A stretch of DNA of 12,229 nucleotides. Origin: Ruminococcus sp. UBA4240 (GTDB taxonomy: Bacteria > Bacillota > Clostridia > Oscillospirales > Ruminococcaceae). The stretch lies in contig DGXE01000013.1 of assembly GCA_002395525.1 (NCBI GenBank), positions 1 to 12,229 of the forward strand, given 5' to 3'. The notes beneath the pieces were generated by a model. It was not told the origin of the DNA, ran no database searches, and was given only the letters and a program-made list of their open reading frames with translations. Position numbers and translations under genes: made by a program. Positions within the stretch are counted from its first letter, which is position 1. Each line of letters opens with the position of its first letter. Below are positions 1 to 6,584 of this stretch, one piece after another.

Positions 1-48
1 CGAGTGACGGAGTCAAAGTCCGTTGCCTTACCGCTTGGCTACATCCCA
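1..48 (-). tRNA. tRNA-Gln (anticodon UUG), 3' part beyond window
   Basis: Read on the minus strand from 48, the sequence begins TGGGATGTAGCC, a typical Gln acceptor and D-arm start. The D arm follows, then an anticodon stem ACGGA/TCCGT enclosing the loop CTTTGAC. The anticodon TTG is the complement of bases 14-16. The T arm and the 3' acceptor strand lie left of base 1, so the gene is incomplete only because of the window edge. A consensus promoter lies about 45 bases upstream. Confidence 0.93.
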
Positions 49-71
49 ATGATGCCCGGTCAAGGTTGAAC

Positions 72-113
72 CATCCTCCGAATGACTAAATAATTATAGC
101 ACATTGGAGGATG
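72..113. repeat. 12-bp inverted repeat flanking the -10 box
   Basis: The left arm CATCCTCC-G-AATG (72-84) is the reverse complement of the right arm CATTGGAGGATG (102-113), apart from one extra G at base 80. The arms are 17 bases apart and centred on base 93, at the edge of the -10 box of the tRNA-Gln promoter. This geometry fits an operator or a DNA hairpin. No known regulator motif is recognised. Confidence 0.5.
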
Positions 114-121
114 AATGTCAA
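93..121 (-). promoter_or_regulatory. Sigma-A promoter for tRNA-Gln
   Basis: On the minus strand, TTGACA (complement of 116-121) and TATAAT (complement of 93-98) are both perfect and are separated by exactly 17 bases. Transcription should start near base 86, leaving a leader of about 38 bases before the tRNA. A perfect promoter suits a tRNA gene. It lies just beyond the recR stop, so the tRNA does not depend on the recR operon. Confidence 0.9.
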
Positions 122-187
122 GGAAAATATTCTTTTTCGGCGTTATGCACAAAAGCGAACATAACTACACACGAAATGCCGACATTA

Positions 188-793
188 TCAACCTATCTCC
201 GACCTGTTTTCAAGAGCCTTGAAAAGAGTAACCTCATCAGCAAATTCAAGCGTTCCCCCGATGGGCAGACCGAATGCCAGACGTGTCACCTTTATCCCTA
301 AGGGCTTGATGAGCTTTGAGATGTACATGGCTGTCGCCTCCCCCTCCACGGTGGGATTTGTCGCCATAATGACCTCCTTCACATCTCCCTTGGATATGCG
401 TGACAAAAGCTCCTTTATGCGTATCATATCGGGAGTTATGCCGTCCAAGGGAGAGATGAGCCCGTGGAGGACATGATATACCCCGTGGTACTCGTTGGTG
501 CGCTCAAAGGCTGTGATGTCCTTTGGGGTCTCCACCACGCATATGGTGGAGGTGTCCCGCATATCGTCACTGCATACGGGACATATCCGCTGATCCGTCA
601 GATTGCAGCATATACCACATTCATGTATGCTGCTGTGGGCATTCATTATGGCATCCGCAAAGGCCTTTGCCTCCTCATCCGGGAGGGATACCACATGATA
701 TGCCAGCCGCTGGGCAGTCTTCATGCCTATGCCCGGCAGACGGGCAAACTGCTCGGAGAGTATCACCAGCGGCAGAGCTGTAGAGTTGGGCAT
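188..793 (-). CDS. recR: Recombination mediator protein RecR
   Basis: RecR works with RecF and RecO to load RecA on gapped single-stranded DNA during recombinational repair. The 201-residue protein is full length for the family. In order it shows a helix-hairpin-helix (LPGIGMKTAQRLAYH, residues 19-33), a four-cysteine zinc site (C59, C62, C71, C74), and a Toprim domain opening with ICVVETPKD (84-92) and containing ATNPTVEGEATA (144-155). The C-terminal GLPIGG and DEVTL segments are also typical. The ATG at 793 lies 12 bases after the ybaB stop (TGA at 806-808). Its ribosome binding site is weak (AGGT about ten bases upstream), which suggests translational coupling to ybaB. Downstream there is no convincing terminator before the tRNA-Gln promoter. 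Identification is firm. Confidence 0.97.
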   Translation of the reverse strand: MPNSTALPLVILSEQFARLPGIGMKTAQRLAYHVVSLPDEEAKAFADAIMNAHSSIHECGICCNLTDQRICPVCSDDMRDTSTICVVETPKDITAFERTNEYHGVYHVLHGLISPLDGITPDMIRIKELLSRISKGDVKEVIMATNPTVEGEATAMYISKLIKPLGIKVTRLAFGLPIGGTLEFADEVTLFKALENRSEIG

Positions 794-805
794 ATCCGTT
801 ACCTA

Positions 806-1156
806 TCAGAACAGGCCGGGGAAGCTGACTCCGCCTGTGATAGCGCCCATGCGGCTTTCGGATACCTCGTCTATCTTTGCCACACAGTCGTTTACTGCAC
901 TGATGATGAGGTCTTCAAGGATAGAAGGATCCTCGGCTGCATCCCCGATGACATCCTTGTTGATCTTAAGGGATTCAACGTGCTTCTTGCCGGTCATGGT
1001 GATCTCCACTGCGCCGCCGCCGCTGGTGGTGGAGAAGGTCTCCTGCTCTATCTGCTCCTGCACCTCGGTTATCTGCTCCTGCATCTTCTGGGCCTGTCTT
1101 ATCATGCCCTGCATACTCTGCTGACCGCCCATACCCTGTGGTAATCTTGCTTTCAT
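806..1156 (-). CDS. ybaB: YbaB/EbfC family nucleoid-associated protein
   Basis: This is a small DNA-binding nucleoid-associated protein of the YbaB/EbfC family, almost always found between dnaX and recR. From the chosen start it has 116 residues, the usual family size. It has a glutamine/methionine-rich N-terminal helix (residues 12-40: MQGMIRQAQKMQEQ), then the conserved SGGGAVEI turn (45-52) and the C-terminal GG-x-FPGLF. The frame is open 16 codons further upstream, to an ATG at 1204. The ATG at 1156 is preferred because AAAGGAG stands nine bases before it and the family alignment starts there. A gap of about 85 bases separates it from dnaX. That gap holds a small ACAGC/GCTGT hairpin (1212-1225) without a T tract, so read-through from dnaX is likely. 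Confidence 0.93.
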   Translation of the reverse strand: MKARLPQGMGGQQSMQGMIRQAQKMQEQITEVQEQIEQETFSTTSGGGAVEITMTGKKHVESLKINKDVIGDAAEDPSILEDLIISAVNDCVAKIDEVSESRMGAITGGVSFPGLF

Positions 1157-1241
1157 TGTAAAAAACTCCTTTGTTTTGATATAGAGTGTAAAATACACTT
1201 TCATAAAGGTGACAGCTTTAGCTGTACACCCTTGTAAACGC

Positions 1242-2864
1242 TTATTCTACCGGTATCCCCGCTGACCTTGCCCTGTCAAGCAAAGTGTCAAGTGTGGGGC
1301 CCGCGGGGGCGCTGTCCTGTGAGCCGCCGCCATCGGCACGACCCTTGTCAAGTCCCGGGCGGTAGCCTACCATGACGTTTTCAAGCTGCAAGCCCGTTAC
1401 ATCAAAGACTGCGGCAAGAACCTTCTGCTTGTTGTCATCCTGCCCTAAAAGGCCGCCCAGCAGGTGGCTGCTGCGGGTGTTGATAATGAGTATCTTCCCC
1501 TTGGTATAGCCCCATGAGTTTGCCATCCCGGAGCCTATTGCCGCCGCACGGCGGGTCATTTCCTCCACTGCTGCCTGCCACTTGGGGATGGGGACAAAGT
1601 CGCTCTGGGTCAGGTTTTCGGGGATGGAGGGAGCCGCCCCCTTCATGGGAGCACTGCGCCGTGGCTGCTGCATGGCAGCGCCGTTCTGCTGCATATCCCG
1701 TATAACGCTCTGCAGCTGTGCCACTGTGCTTTCAAGCCTGCGTATCTCCTCGGAGGAGGCGCTGTCCGCCCCGGAGGAGGGAGAGGCCTCCGTACACAGG
1801 GCGATGATGCACATCTCCAGCTCCGTGCGCTTTGAAAGAGCATTCCTCATGCGCATGAGCCGTGCGGAAAGCTCATCTATTACGGCGATGACCCTTTCCG
1901 GGGTCAGCTGTGAGGCAAGAGCCTTTATGCGTTCAAGCTCACTGGGGAGACAGAGTATCATATCCGTTCGTGAGGGGGCAGTGACGGCGATGAGCACGTT
2001 CCTGAACTGGAGTATAAGCTCCTCGCACAGCTTTGTCATGTCCTTGGAGCGGGCATAGAGCTCATCTATGACCCCAAGGCAGGCGGCTGTGTCCCTGTCT
2101 GCAATGCCTTTGGCAATGTCAAAGAGATAGCCTCTCCCCGCAATGCCCGATGCCTCGGACACCACATCAGCGGTGATATTGTCGGAAAAGGCGATGCATC
2201 TGTCAAGCAGGGACAGGGCATCACGCATACCCCCGTCTGCCAGCTTTGCGATAAGGTCGGCGCCGTCCGCATCCACGGTGACGTTTTCCTTCTGTGCCAC
2301 CTCTTTTATCCTGGCGGCGATGTCCTCCGAACGGACACGGTTGAAGTCATACCGCTGACAGCGGGACAGTATAGTAGGCAGCACCTTGTGGAGCTCGGTG
2401 GTCGCCATAATGAACTTTACATGCTCCGGGGGCTCCTCGATTATTTTCAGCAGTGCATTGAATGCGTCCTTGGACAGCATATGCACCTCGTCTATGATGT
2501 ATACCTTGTACCTGCACCGCTCCGGGGTGTACAGAGCCGCCTCACGCAGCTCCCTGGCATCATCCACGCTGCCGTTGGAGGCAGCATCTATCTCGATGAT
2601 GTCGGAAAGGGCGAAGTTATCCGCATCCCGGCACACAGAGCATTCGTTGCAGGGGTTGCCGTCCTGGGGGTTCTCGCAGTTGAGCGCCTTTGCAAATATG
2701 CGGGCGCAGGTGGTCTTGCCCGTGCCCCTTGACCCTGTGAACAGGTAGGCGTGGGCAGTCTTACCCGATTTTATCTGGTTCCTCAGTGTCTGTGTTATAG
2801 GCTCCTGGGAAATGACATCCGTAAATGTAACGGGTCTGTATTTTCTGTATAATGCCTGATACAT
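1242..2864 (-). CDS. dnaX: DNA polymerase III subunit gamma/tau
   Basis: DnaX is the ATPase of the clamp loader that places the sliding clamp on primed DNA. With the start at 2864 it has 540 residues. It opens with the family signature YQALYRKYRP (residues 2-11). Walker A is GSRGTGKT (44-51). The zinc module is C63, C72, C75, C78, Walker B is YIIDEVHML (122-130) with D125 and E126, and SRC (167-169) is the sensor 1/arginine-finger segment. A lower-complexity linker (about 355-420) leads to the C-terminal tau-type region. A GTG at 2873 would add three residues. The ATG at 2864 is preferred because AAGGGTGG sits about five bases before it. I saw no obvious slippery A-run for a programmed gamma frameshift. 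The gene follows the lipoprotein gene by 30 bases and should be co-transcribed. Confidence 0.97.
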   Translation of the reverse strand: MYQALYRKYRPVTFTDVISQEPITQTLRNQIKSGKTAHAYLFTGSRGTGKTTCARIFAKALNCENPQDGNPCNECSVCRDADNFALSDIIEIDAASNGSVDDARELREAALYTPERCRYKVYIIDEVHMLSKDAFNALLKIIEEPPEHVKFIMATTELHKVLPTILSRCQRYDFNRVRSEDIAARIKEVAQKENVTVDADGADLIAKLADGGMRDALSLLDRCIAFSDNITADVVSEASGIAGRGYLFDIAKGIADRDTAACLGVIDELYARSKDMTKLCEELILQFRNVLIAVTAPSRTDMILCLPSELERIKALASQLTPERVIAVIDELSARLMRMRNALSKRTELEMCIIALCTEASPSSGADSASSEEIRRLESTVAQLQSVIRDMQQNGAAMQQPRRSAPMKGAAPSIPENLTQSDFVPIPKWQAAVEEMTRRAAAIGSGMANSWGYTKGKILIINTRSSHLLGGLLGQDDNKQKVLAAVFDVTGLQLENVMVGYRPGLDKGRADGGGSQDSAPAGPTLDTLLDRARSAGIPVE

Positions 2865-2894
2865 ATGATCCACCCTTGCAGGAAATCCATGCCG

Positions 2895-3671
2895 TCAGCT
2901 TTCGATATCCGCATCCGTGAGCATTGTGGAAAAGCCTGTACATTCCATGCTTTTTACAGTAAGGCCTGCAAAAGCCGTATCATAATCCTCGATCTCTTCA
3001 TCCTGTGAAAGGAGCTCATTGCAGTGTACGGTATATTCAAAAGGCTCCTTTGTCACCCAGAATACGGTCTCCTCCTCGGTAATGCTGTAGCCGCTGCACT
3101 CGAAGCCGTCATCAAGAAGCTCCCTGCCGCTTTTCCCCGCAAGGGCTTCAAGCTGCTCACTGCCAAGTCTCCGGTCGGACAGATCCTGAAGCTGTGCTAT
3201 TTCCAGATCCCTTACCAGGGCAGTTATGGTATCTTCATAGCTGTCATCGAATATATCCGCTTCGTAATACTGCTTTTCCACATCCTCCGGCATATTGGCT
3301 ATTGCACGGAAGGTTGCGCTGTCTGTGGCTACCGCACAGACGTAAAGACTGCCGGCACTGCCCCTTGATACCACGGCGGACTCGATGTCAAGCACATCCC
3401 CTATGGTTTTGAGCGCTTTGCCATCATATTCATAGGTGCCGTCATAGGTGATCTTGACGGGAGAGCTGAACATACTGTCCCCGAAGAAGTCATCATCCGT
3501 GTCGGGGTTTGTGTCCTCCGCTGTGGTTTCATCAGCCACGGCATCGGCAGGAGCGGCTGTGGTGACATCCGTCTCGCTCACGGCAGAGGAGGCGGGCACT
3601 TCATCAGCCTTGCCGCAGGCCGCAAGGCACAGGCACATGGCAACAAGAGCCGGGAATATTGTCTTTTTCAT
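2895..3671 (-). CDS. Putative lipoprotein, function unknown
   Basis: I do not recognise a family. The 258-residue product has a lipoprotein signal: MKK, a hydrophobic stretch, and the lipobox LAAC with C19 as the expected lipidated cysteine. Residues 20-68 are an acidic, Ala/Thr/Ser-rich linker typical of surface-tethered proteins. The rest is a soluble, acidic domain (about 70-258) with alternating strand-like and helical segments such as KITYDGTYEYDGKALKTIGD. It likely faces outward from the membrane. The ATG at 3671 has AAAGGAAG at good distance. It lies 18 bases after the stop of the CmpB-like gene and 30 bases before dnaX, so it belongs to the same transcript. Its physical linkage to dnaX does not imply a DNA role. 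Confidence 0.85.
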   Translation of the reverse strand: MKKTIFPALVAMCLCLAACGKADEVPASSAVSETDVTTAAPADAVADETTAEDTNPDTDDDFFGDSMFSSPVKITYDGTYEYDGKALKTIGDVLDIESAVVSRGSAGSLYVCAVATDSATFRAIANMPEDVEKQYYEADIFDDSYEDTITALVRDLEIAQLQDLSDRRLGSEQLEALAGKSGRELLDDGFECSGYSITEEETVFWVTKEPFEYTVHCNELLSQDEEIEDYDTAFAGLTVKSMECTGFSTMLTDADIES

Positions 3672-3689
3672 AATATCTTCCTTTGTGAA

Positions 3690-4199
3690 TTACCGCCTGA
3701 TAAGGGCAATGGCGGCGATGATAACAAGAACAGCCGCCGCTGTGATACCGAATACATTTGTGTTTCTGTCCTGCAGCCTTTTCAGCAGCGGATATATCCC
3801 CTTCCTGAAAAGCACCGCAAGGGCTCCGAAAATAAGGCTTGAAAACAGGGATATGCGCTCCTCAAAATTAAGGGGCCACAGGGAATAGTCCCACAGCCTG
3901 TAACCCAGCACCGCATCTATGATATAGGAGCAGACAAGCTCAAACACCGTGGAGACTATGGTGCTCCATATAAAGACCTTGTACCAGGGGGTGTCATCCT
4001 TGAAAAACAGGGGGAGCACCAGTGCAAACACCCCGTAGATGGGAAGCACCGGCACCGGGAGAAAGCCTCTCGGCACATACTCTCCGAGAGCCGCCCAGGT
4101 TATGGCGACCTCATACACCCAGCCTGTAAACCCTGCGGCAAGAAAGGAAGCCGCAGCAAGGGCAAGGCTGTCAACGTGCTTTCGGGTAAGAAGCTTCAT
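3690..4199 (-). CDS. CmpB-like multi-pass membrane protein (PF06541, 'putative ABC transporter permease')
   Basis: The 169-residue product has several hydrophobic segments (roughly residues 11-25, 52-66, 74-95, 115-132 and 150-167). It also carries the conserved marks of the CmpB family: GW-x-YE (26-30), RGFLPVPVLPIYG (44-56), an in-membrane glutamate (E87) and RLWDYS (101-106). The family name implies an ABC permease, but members usually have no ATPase partner and their function is not settled. None is seen here. A GTG at 4211 would add four residues, but it would leave no room after the GAGGAG motif. The ATG at 4199 has that motif 11 bases upstream, overlapping the stop codon of the preceding gene. 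This suggests translational coupling. Family assignment is fairly sure, function is not. Confidence 0.85.
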   Translation of the reverse strand: MKLLTRKHVDSLALAAASFLAAGFTGWVYEVAITWAALGEYVPRGFLPVPVLPIYGVFALVLPLFFKDDTPWYKVFIWSTIVSTVFELVCSYIIDAVLGYRLWDYSLWPLNFEERISLFSSLIFGALAVLFRKGIYPLLKRLQDRNTNVFGITAAAVLVIIAAIALIRR

Positions 4200-4214
4200 G
4201 GCAGCGGGCACTCC

Positions 4215-5117
4215 TCAGCTCTGTCCGGTGATGTCGCCCGTGCTTATCCCCGCAGCGGAGCATATCTGCTCCAGGCGCTTGGTAAAGCCGTCCTGGTCAT
4301 CAACACCTGTCAGCATTGCAGCTGTGTACCAGTCTCTTGCACCGGGGATATCCTTTTCCAGTATCTTTGCAAGCACCATGCCCCCTGTGGAGGCACCGAG
4401 GGAGACACCGTTGCTGATGGAGCGGGAATAACACTCCGCTGCGGCGGCACCCTTGCCGTCACGCAGGTACACATCCCCTGCCTCCGCAAAGACATAGGGG
4501 AATATCTTGTCCTTTTCGGCAGTGTCCATGAGCTGGGTGTAATAATCCTCAGCCTCGCTGTAAAGGCCGCCGTCGGCATAGCACCGTGCCGCAAGCAGTG
4601 CGGTATCGGGCATCCCCGTCTGTGCCTGTGCAGCATTCCGGGCGCTTATGGCAGCATTTGTGGAATAGCCCATGCGGCGGTAGCAGATAGCGGTGTACAG
4701 CTCTGCCACACCTGCCTCAGCAGGGGAAAGTCCCCGCTCCTTCAGGTCCGACAGCTCTTCAAGAGCCGAGCTGTAGTCCTCCGAGCGGAATATATCATAG
4801 TAGGCATTGAGAAAGCACATTTTCTTGCCGAGGGTGCCGAAGCACCCCTTTGTTATCTTTTTGTCAAAGGGTGTGAGCATACCGCCCCTGCCCTTGGGCA
4901 CAAGAAAGGAGGCAGCGGTGAGCGCCAGCGTCCATGAGCATATCATCACAAGGGCACCGTAGAAGGACGTGTCATCCGCCCTGCCCGAAAGCCGAAAGAA
5001 CAAAGCCCCCACAAGCATGGTCAGGACTGTCGCCGCCGTAAAAATGCGGAAATAGTGCCGCTTGCTGCCCTCGTTCTTCTCCGCTTGCTCGGTCAGTATA
5101 CCTCGCAGTTCAAACAT
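4215..5117 (-). CDS. Membrane-anchored TPR-like protein, function unknown
   Basis: From the chosen start the protein has 300 residues. A short N-terminal tail is followed by two hydrophobic segments (about residues 23-43 and 53-73). The remaining 220 residues are helical and Ala/Tyr/Leu-rich, spaced like tetratricopeptide repeats: ALLAARCYADGGLYSEAEDYY at 173-193, AEAGDVYLRDGKGAAAAECYS at 211-231. It probably acts as a scaffold at the inner face of the membrane. The frame is open to an ATG at 5177, but that lies inside the SRP RNA gene. The ATG at 5117, with AGGTGG four bases upstream, is preferred. The gene starts 16 bases after the SRP RNA terminator T tract, with no space for its own promoter in between. 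It heads the run of envelope genes that leads into dnaX. Confidence 0.8.
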   Translation of the reverse strand: MFELRGILTEQAEKNEGSKRHYFRIFTAATVLTMLVGALFFRLSGRADDTSFYGALVMICSWTLALTAASFLVPKGRGGMLTPFDKKITKGCFGTLGKKMCFLNAYYDIFRSEDYSSALEELSDLKERGLSPAEAGVAELYTAICYRRMGYSTNAAISARNAAQAQTGMPDTALLAARCYADGGLYSEAEDYYTQLMDTAEKDKIFPYVFAEAGDVYLRDGKGAAAAECYSRSISNGVSLGASTGGMVLAKILEKDIPGARDWYTAAMLTGVDDQDGFTKRLEQICSAAGISTGDITGQS

Positions 5118-5133
5118 ATTACCACCTGTATAC

Positions 5134-5145
5134 AAAAAAATTCCG
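5134..5145 (-). terminator. Intrinsic terminator of SRP RNA
   Basis: The 3' strand of the SRP closing helix ends in CGGAA (complement of 5141-5145) and runs directly into seven T residues (complement of 5134-5140). The RNA's own terminal stem therefore doubles as the terminator hairpin. The next gene's ribosome binding site begins only six bases further on. Confidence 0.75.
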
Positions 5146-5266
5146 GTACATAGGTGTGCAGGCTTACTGCGGCACACGAAACGTACCGCTTAATGCTGCT
5201 CGGTTCCCCGCCTGACATGGTTCACGGTGTTTAGTTGCACAGGGCCCGCACACCTATATATCGGAA
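5141..5266 (-). ncRNA. ffs: Signal recognition particle RNA (small bacterial type)
   Basis: Read on the minus strand, the gene contains the conserved SRP core ACC-ATGTCAGG, then a CGG/CCG stem with a GGAA tetraloop (loop at 5204-5207), then AGCAGCA. This is the Ffh-binding helix 8 with its asymmetric loop. The two ends close a long helix: TTCCG...ATAGGTGTGC at the 5' side pairs with GCACACCTAT...CGGAA at the 3' side, 19 positions with one A-C mismatch and one G-U. No Alu domain fits, so it is the short type of roughly 110-126 nt. Position upstream of dnaX-ybaB-recR matches scr in Bacillus subtilis. Exact mature ends are estimated from pairing only. Confidence 0.9.
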
Positions 5267-5286
5267 ATGCGTAATCAACGGAATAT

Positions 5287-5315
5287 ATTATACCACATTC
5301 CTTTTTAAAAATCAA
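5287..5315 (-). promoter_or_regulatory. Promoter of SRP RNA, with A/T-rich upstream element
   Basis: On the minus strand there is TTGATT (complement of 5310-5315), a 17-base spacer, and a perfect TATAAT (complement of 5287-5292). Start is expected near 5280, giving a leader of about 15-20 bases to be trimmed. Upstream of the -35 box, 5316-5338 is almost all A/T with two A-runs on the minus strand. This looks like an UP element, as expected for a strongly expressed stable RNA. It is the only convincing promoter seen for the downstream genes through dnaX. Confidence 0.8.
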
Positions 5316-5367
5316 TAGTTTTTTTAAATCTTTTTTTGCCGCCGGTGATCCGAAGGGGAGATCCCAT

Positions 5368-5398
5368 AAAAAGAGCGCCCGGTCGATGACCGGGCGCT
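5368..5398 (-). terminator. Intrinsic terminator of the LppM-like lipoprotein gene
   Basis: The arms AGCGCCCGGTC (5374-5384) and GACCGGGCGCT (5388-5398) form a perfect 11-bp GC-rich stem with a three-base loop. On the minus strand it is followed by C and five T residues (complement of 5368-5372). It begins nine bases after the stop codon and separates this gene from the SRP RNA promoter. Confidence 0.92.
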
Positions 5399-5406
5399 GT
5401 CAATGC

Positions 5407-6402
5407 TTACAGGGTGTTGTTTACGTCGTCGGCTATGTTCTTTGCCTCGTCTGTGATCTGTGCAGCGGCATCCTGTACCTCGCCTGCTGCCTGTGTGCCG
5501 AAGCTCTGCATCTCGCTTGCAGCCTGTGATGCGAAGTTCTGAGCATCGCTTGCTGCCTGTGAAGCGAAGTTCTGAGCATCGCTTGCTGTCTGTGAAGCGA
5601 AGTTCTGTGCATTATTTGCCGCCTGTGTGCCGTAATCAATGGGTCCGCTGTAGCCGCCGCTGCCGCCGTCGGGGGTGGTGCCCTTCTTTCTGGTCAGCAG
5701 AACAACGAGCACGATGACAACAGCCAGTACCACAACTGCGCAGATGATAAGGTTTGTGGTGTTGAGAACGCTTGATTCCGCATGGAAGGTGTTTTCGGCA
5801 GAGACATCGAATGTGAATTCAGCCTTGCCGTCTGTGCCGACGGTGCCGCCTGTGACATTCTTCATGGTGCCGGGCATTTTCAGCTTGAAGGTGACTGCCA
5901 TCATGTCAGAGGGGGAGACCTCATATTCCTCTGCCTGTGTGGGATCGACTGCCTGTGTGGTCACTGCATCAAAGGTGTAGGAGGTGGTGAAGAAGGATTT
6001 CTTCTGCACTATGCTCCAGCTTTTGAACATCCCGCTCTCGCCCTCTTCCTCGGGGCTTTCCATTTCGTTCTCAGCCTCAGCCTCCTCGGCCTCCTCCTCA
6101 GCCTCGGCAGCCTCGCTCTCCGTGAGGATCATGGCATCCGCCAGCTTCTGATAGGAGTCAAAGTCCTCCTTTTCGGTGTAGCCTAAGTATTCCTTATCCC
6201 CCAATGTGTAGGTGATAAGCTCATGATCCTCGGCTTCCTCCTCCAGATCCTCCTCGGAAAAGTATTCCTTGGAATAGCCGAAGGTGTATTCCACCGAAGC
6301 CGTGCCGTTGTCCCTTACCTCAACATCGTAGCCTATGTGCATACAGCCCGAGAGCAGCATGGCCGCAGCAGCTACTGCAGCAGCAATTGATATTCTTTTC
6401 AT
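5407..6402 (-). CDS. LppM-like lipoprotein with transmembrane segment and 11-residue repeat tail
   Basis: The 331-residue product starts with a lipoprotein signal (LLSGC, C20). Residues 21-210 resemble the LppM domain: the opening CMHIGYDVEVRDNGTASVEYTF pattern and a strand-rich segment at 137-205. They are interrupted by an extremely Glu-rich stretch (95-123). A strong transmembrane segment (about 216-237) is followed by RKK, so the tail should be cytoplasmic while the lipid anchor is outside. The tail has a Gly-rich hinge (241-257) and then 11-residue repeats (about 260-328) of the type AQNFASQAASD. Such alanine-rich 11-mers form amphipathic helices in LEA-like and apolipoprotein-like proteins. 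AAGGAGGAG lies five bases before the ATG. It has its own promoter and terminator, so it is monocistronic. The LppM link is by sequence pattern only and its role is unknown. Confidence 0.82.
   Translation of the reverse strand: MKRISIAAAVAAAAMLLSGCMHIGYDVEVRDNGTASVEYTFGYSKEYFSEEDLEEEAEDHELITYTLGDKEYLGYTEKEDFDSYQKLADAMILTESEAAEAEEEAEEAEAENEMESPEEEGESGMFKSWSIVQKKSFFTTSYTFDAVTTQAVDPTQAEEYEVSPSDMMAVTFKLKMPGTMKNVTGGTVGTDGKAEFTFDVSAENTFHAESSVLNTTNLIICAVVVLAVVIVLVVLLTRKKGTTPDGGSGGYSGPIDYGTQAANNAQNFASQTASDAQNFASQAASDAQNFASQAASEMQSFGTQAAGEVQDAAAQITDEAKNIADDVNNTL
5515..5613. repeat. Three tandem 33-bp repeats inside the lipoprotein gene
   Basis: Units 5515-5547, 5548-5580 and 5581-5613 are nearly identical. 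The first two differ at two positions and the last two at three. Each encodes one 11-residue unit, and more diverged units flank them on both sides. The near identity suggests recent duplication, so copy number could vary between strains. Confidence 0.9.
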
Positions 6403-6419
6403 TTTAACTCCTCCTTCGG

Positions 6420-6438
6420 GGATCTGTGATACAGATCC
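6420..6438 (-). other. Leader hairpin beside the ribosome binding site
   Basis: GGATCTGT (6420-6427) and ACAGATCC (6431-6438) form a perfect 8-bp stem with a three-base loop. It lies in the roughly 90-base leader of the lipoprotein gene and ends a few bases before the AAGGAGGAG ribosome binding site. It could tune translation or mRNA stability. No T tract follows, so it is not a terminator. Confidence 0.6.
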
Positions 6439-6498
6439 TCTCCTTGTAGGCTCTCCCGCACCATCAGCGGCACAGGCTATCCTGCAATACAGCTAAAA

Positions 6499-6527
6499 TT
6501 ATATCATATTTAATTCACAATGTCAAT
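6499..6527 (-). promoter_or_regulatory. Sigma-A promoter of the LppM-like lipoprotein gene
   Basis: On the minus strand a perfect TTGACA (complement of 6522-6527) and a perfect TATAAT (complement of 6499-6504) stand exactly 17 bases apart. An A/T-rich stretch lies upstream. Start is expected near 6492, giving a leader of about 90 bases. The promoter marks the gene as a separate and probably highly expressed unit, although no clear terminator of the preceding PHP gene is visible. Confidence 0.92.
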
Positions 6528-6584
6528 ACATTATTTAAACAAATGCAAAAAGATGCCCTTTGCCGCTCCCTTTTCCGTGCAGGC

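Noticed and set aside
138..180. Possible recR terminator (GTTATG/CATAAC inner stem with a CGGC/GCCG outer stem)
   Set aside because: Loops of 12 and 13 bases make it weak, and the downstream run on the minus strand is A-rich, not T-rich.
464..1144. 226-residue open frame on the plus strand opposite recR and ybaB
   Set aside because: It is a shadow of two well-identified minus-strand genes, has no recognisable domain, and is rich in Cys, Gly and Tyr as expected of antisense frames.
1212..1225. Hairpin ACAGC-TTTA-GCTGT between dnaX and ybaB as a terminator
   Set aside because: The stem has five pairs and no T tract follows on either strand. A break in this conserved operon is not supported.
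4176..4937. 253-residue plus-strand open frame opposite the TPR-like gene
   Set aside because: Antisense shadow with no promoter, no ribosome binding site and no family features. The minus frame shows ordered transmembrane and repeat structure.
5118..5132. TGTATACA as a -10 box for the TPR-like gene
   Set aside because: No -35 box lies at a suitable distance, and the start site would fall inside or after the ribosome binding site.
6403..6440. Glycine-riboswitch-like pattern GGAGAG-hairpin-CCGAAGGAG in the lipoprotein leader
   Set aside because: Only the first half of the aptamer pattern is present. The later CUCUCAGG...AAAGGAC block is missing because the start codon follows at once. CCGAAGGAGGAG is explained as the ribosome binding site, and the gene has no link to glycine.
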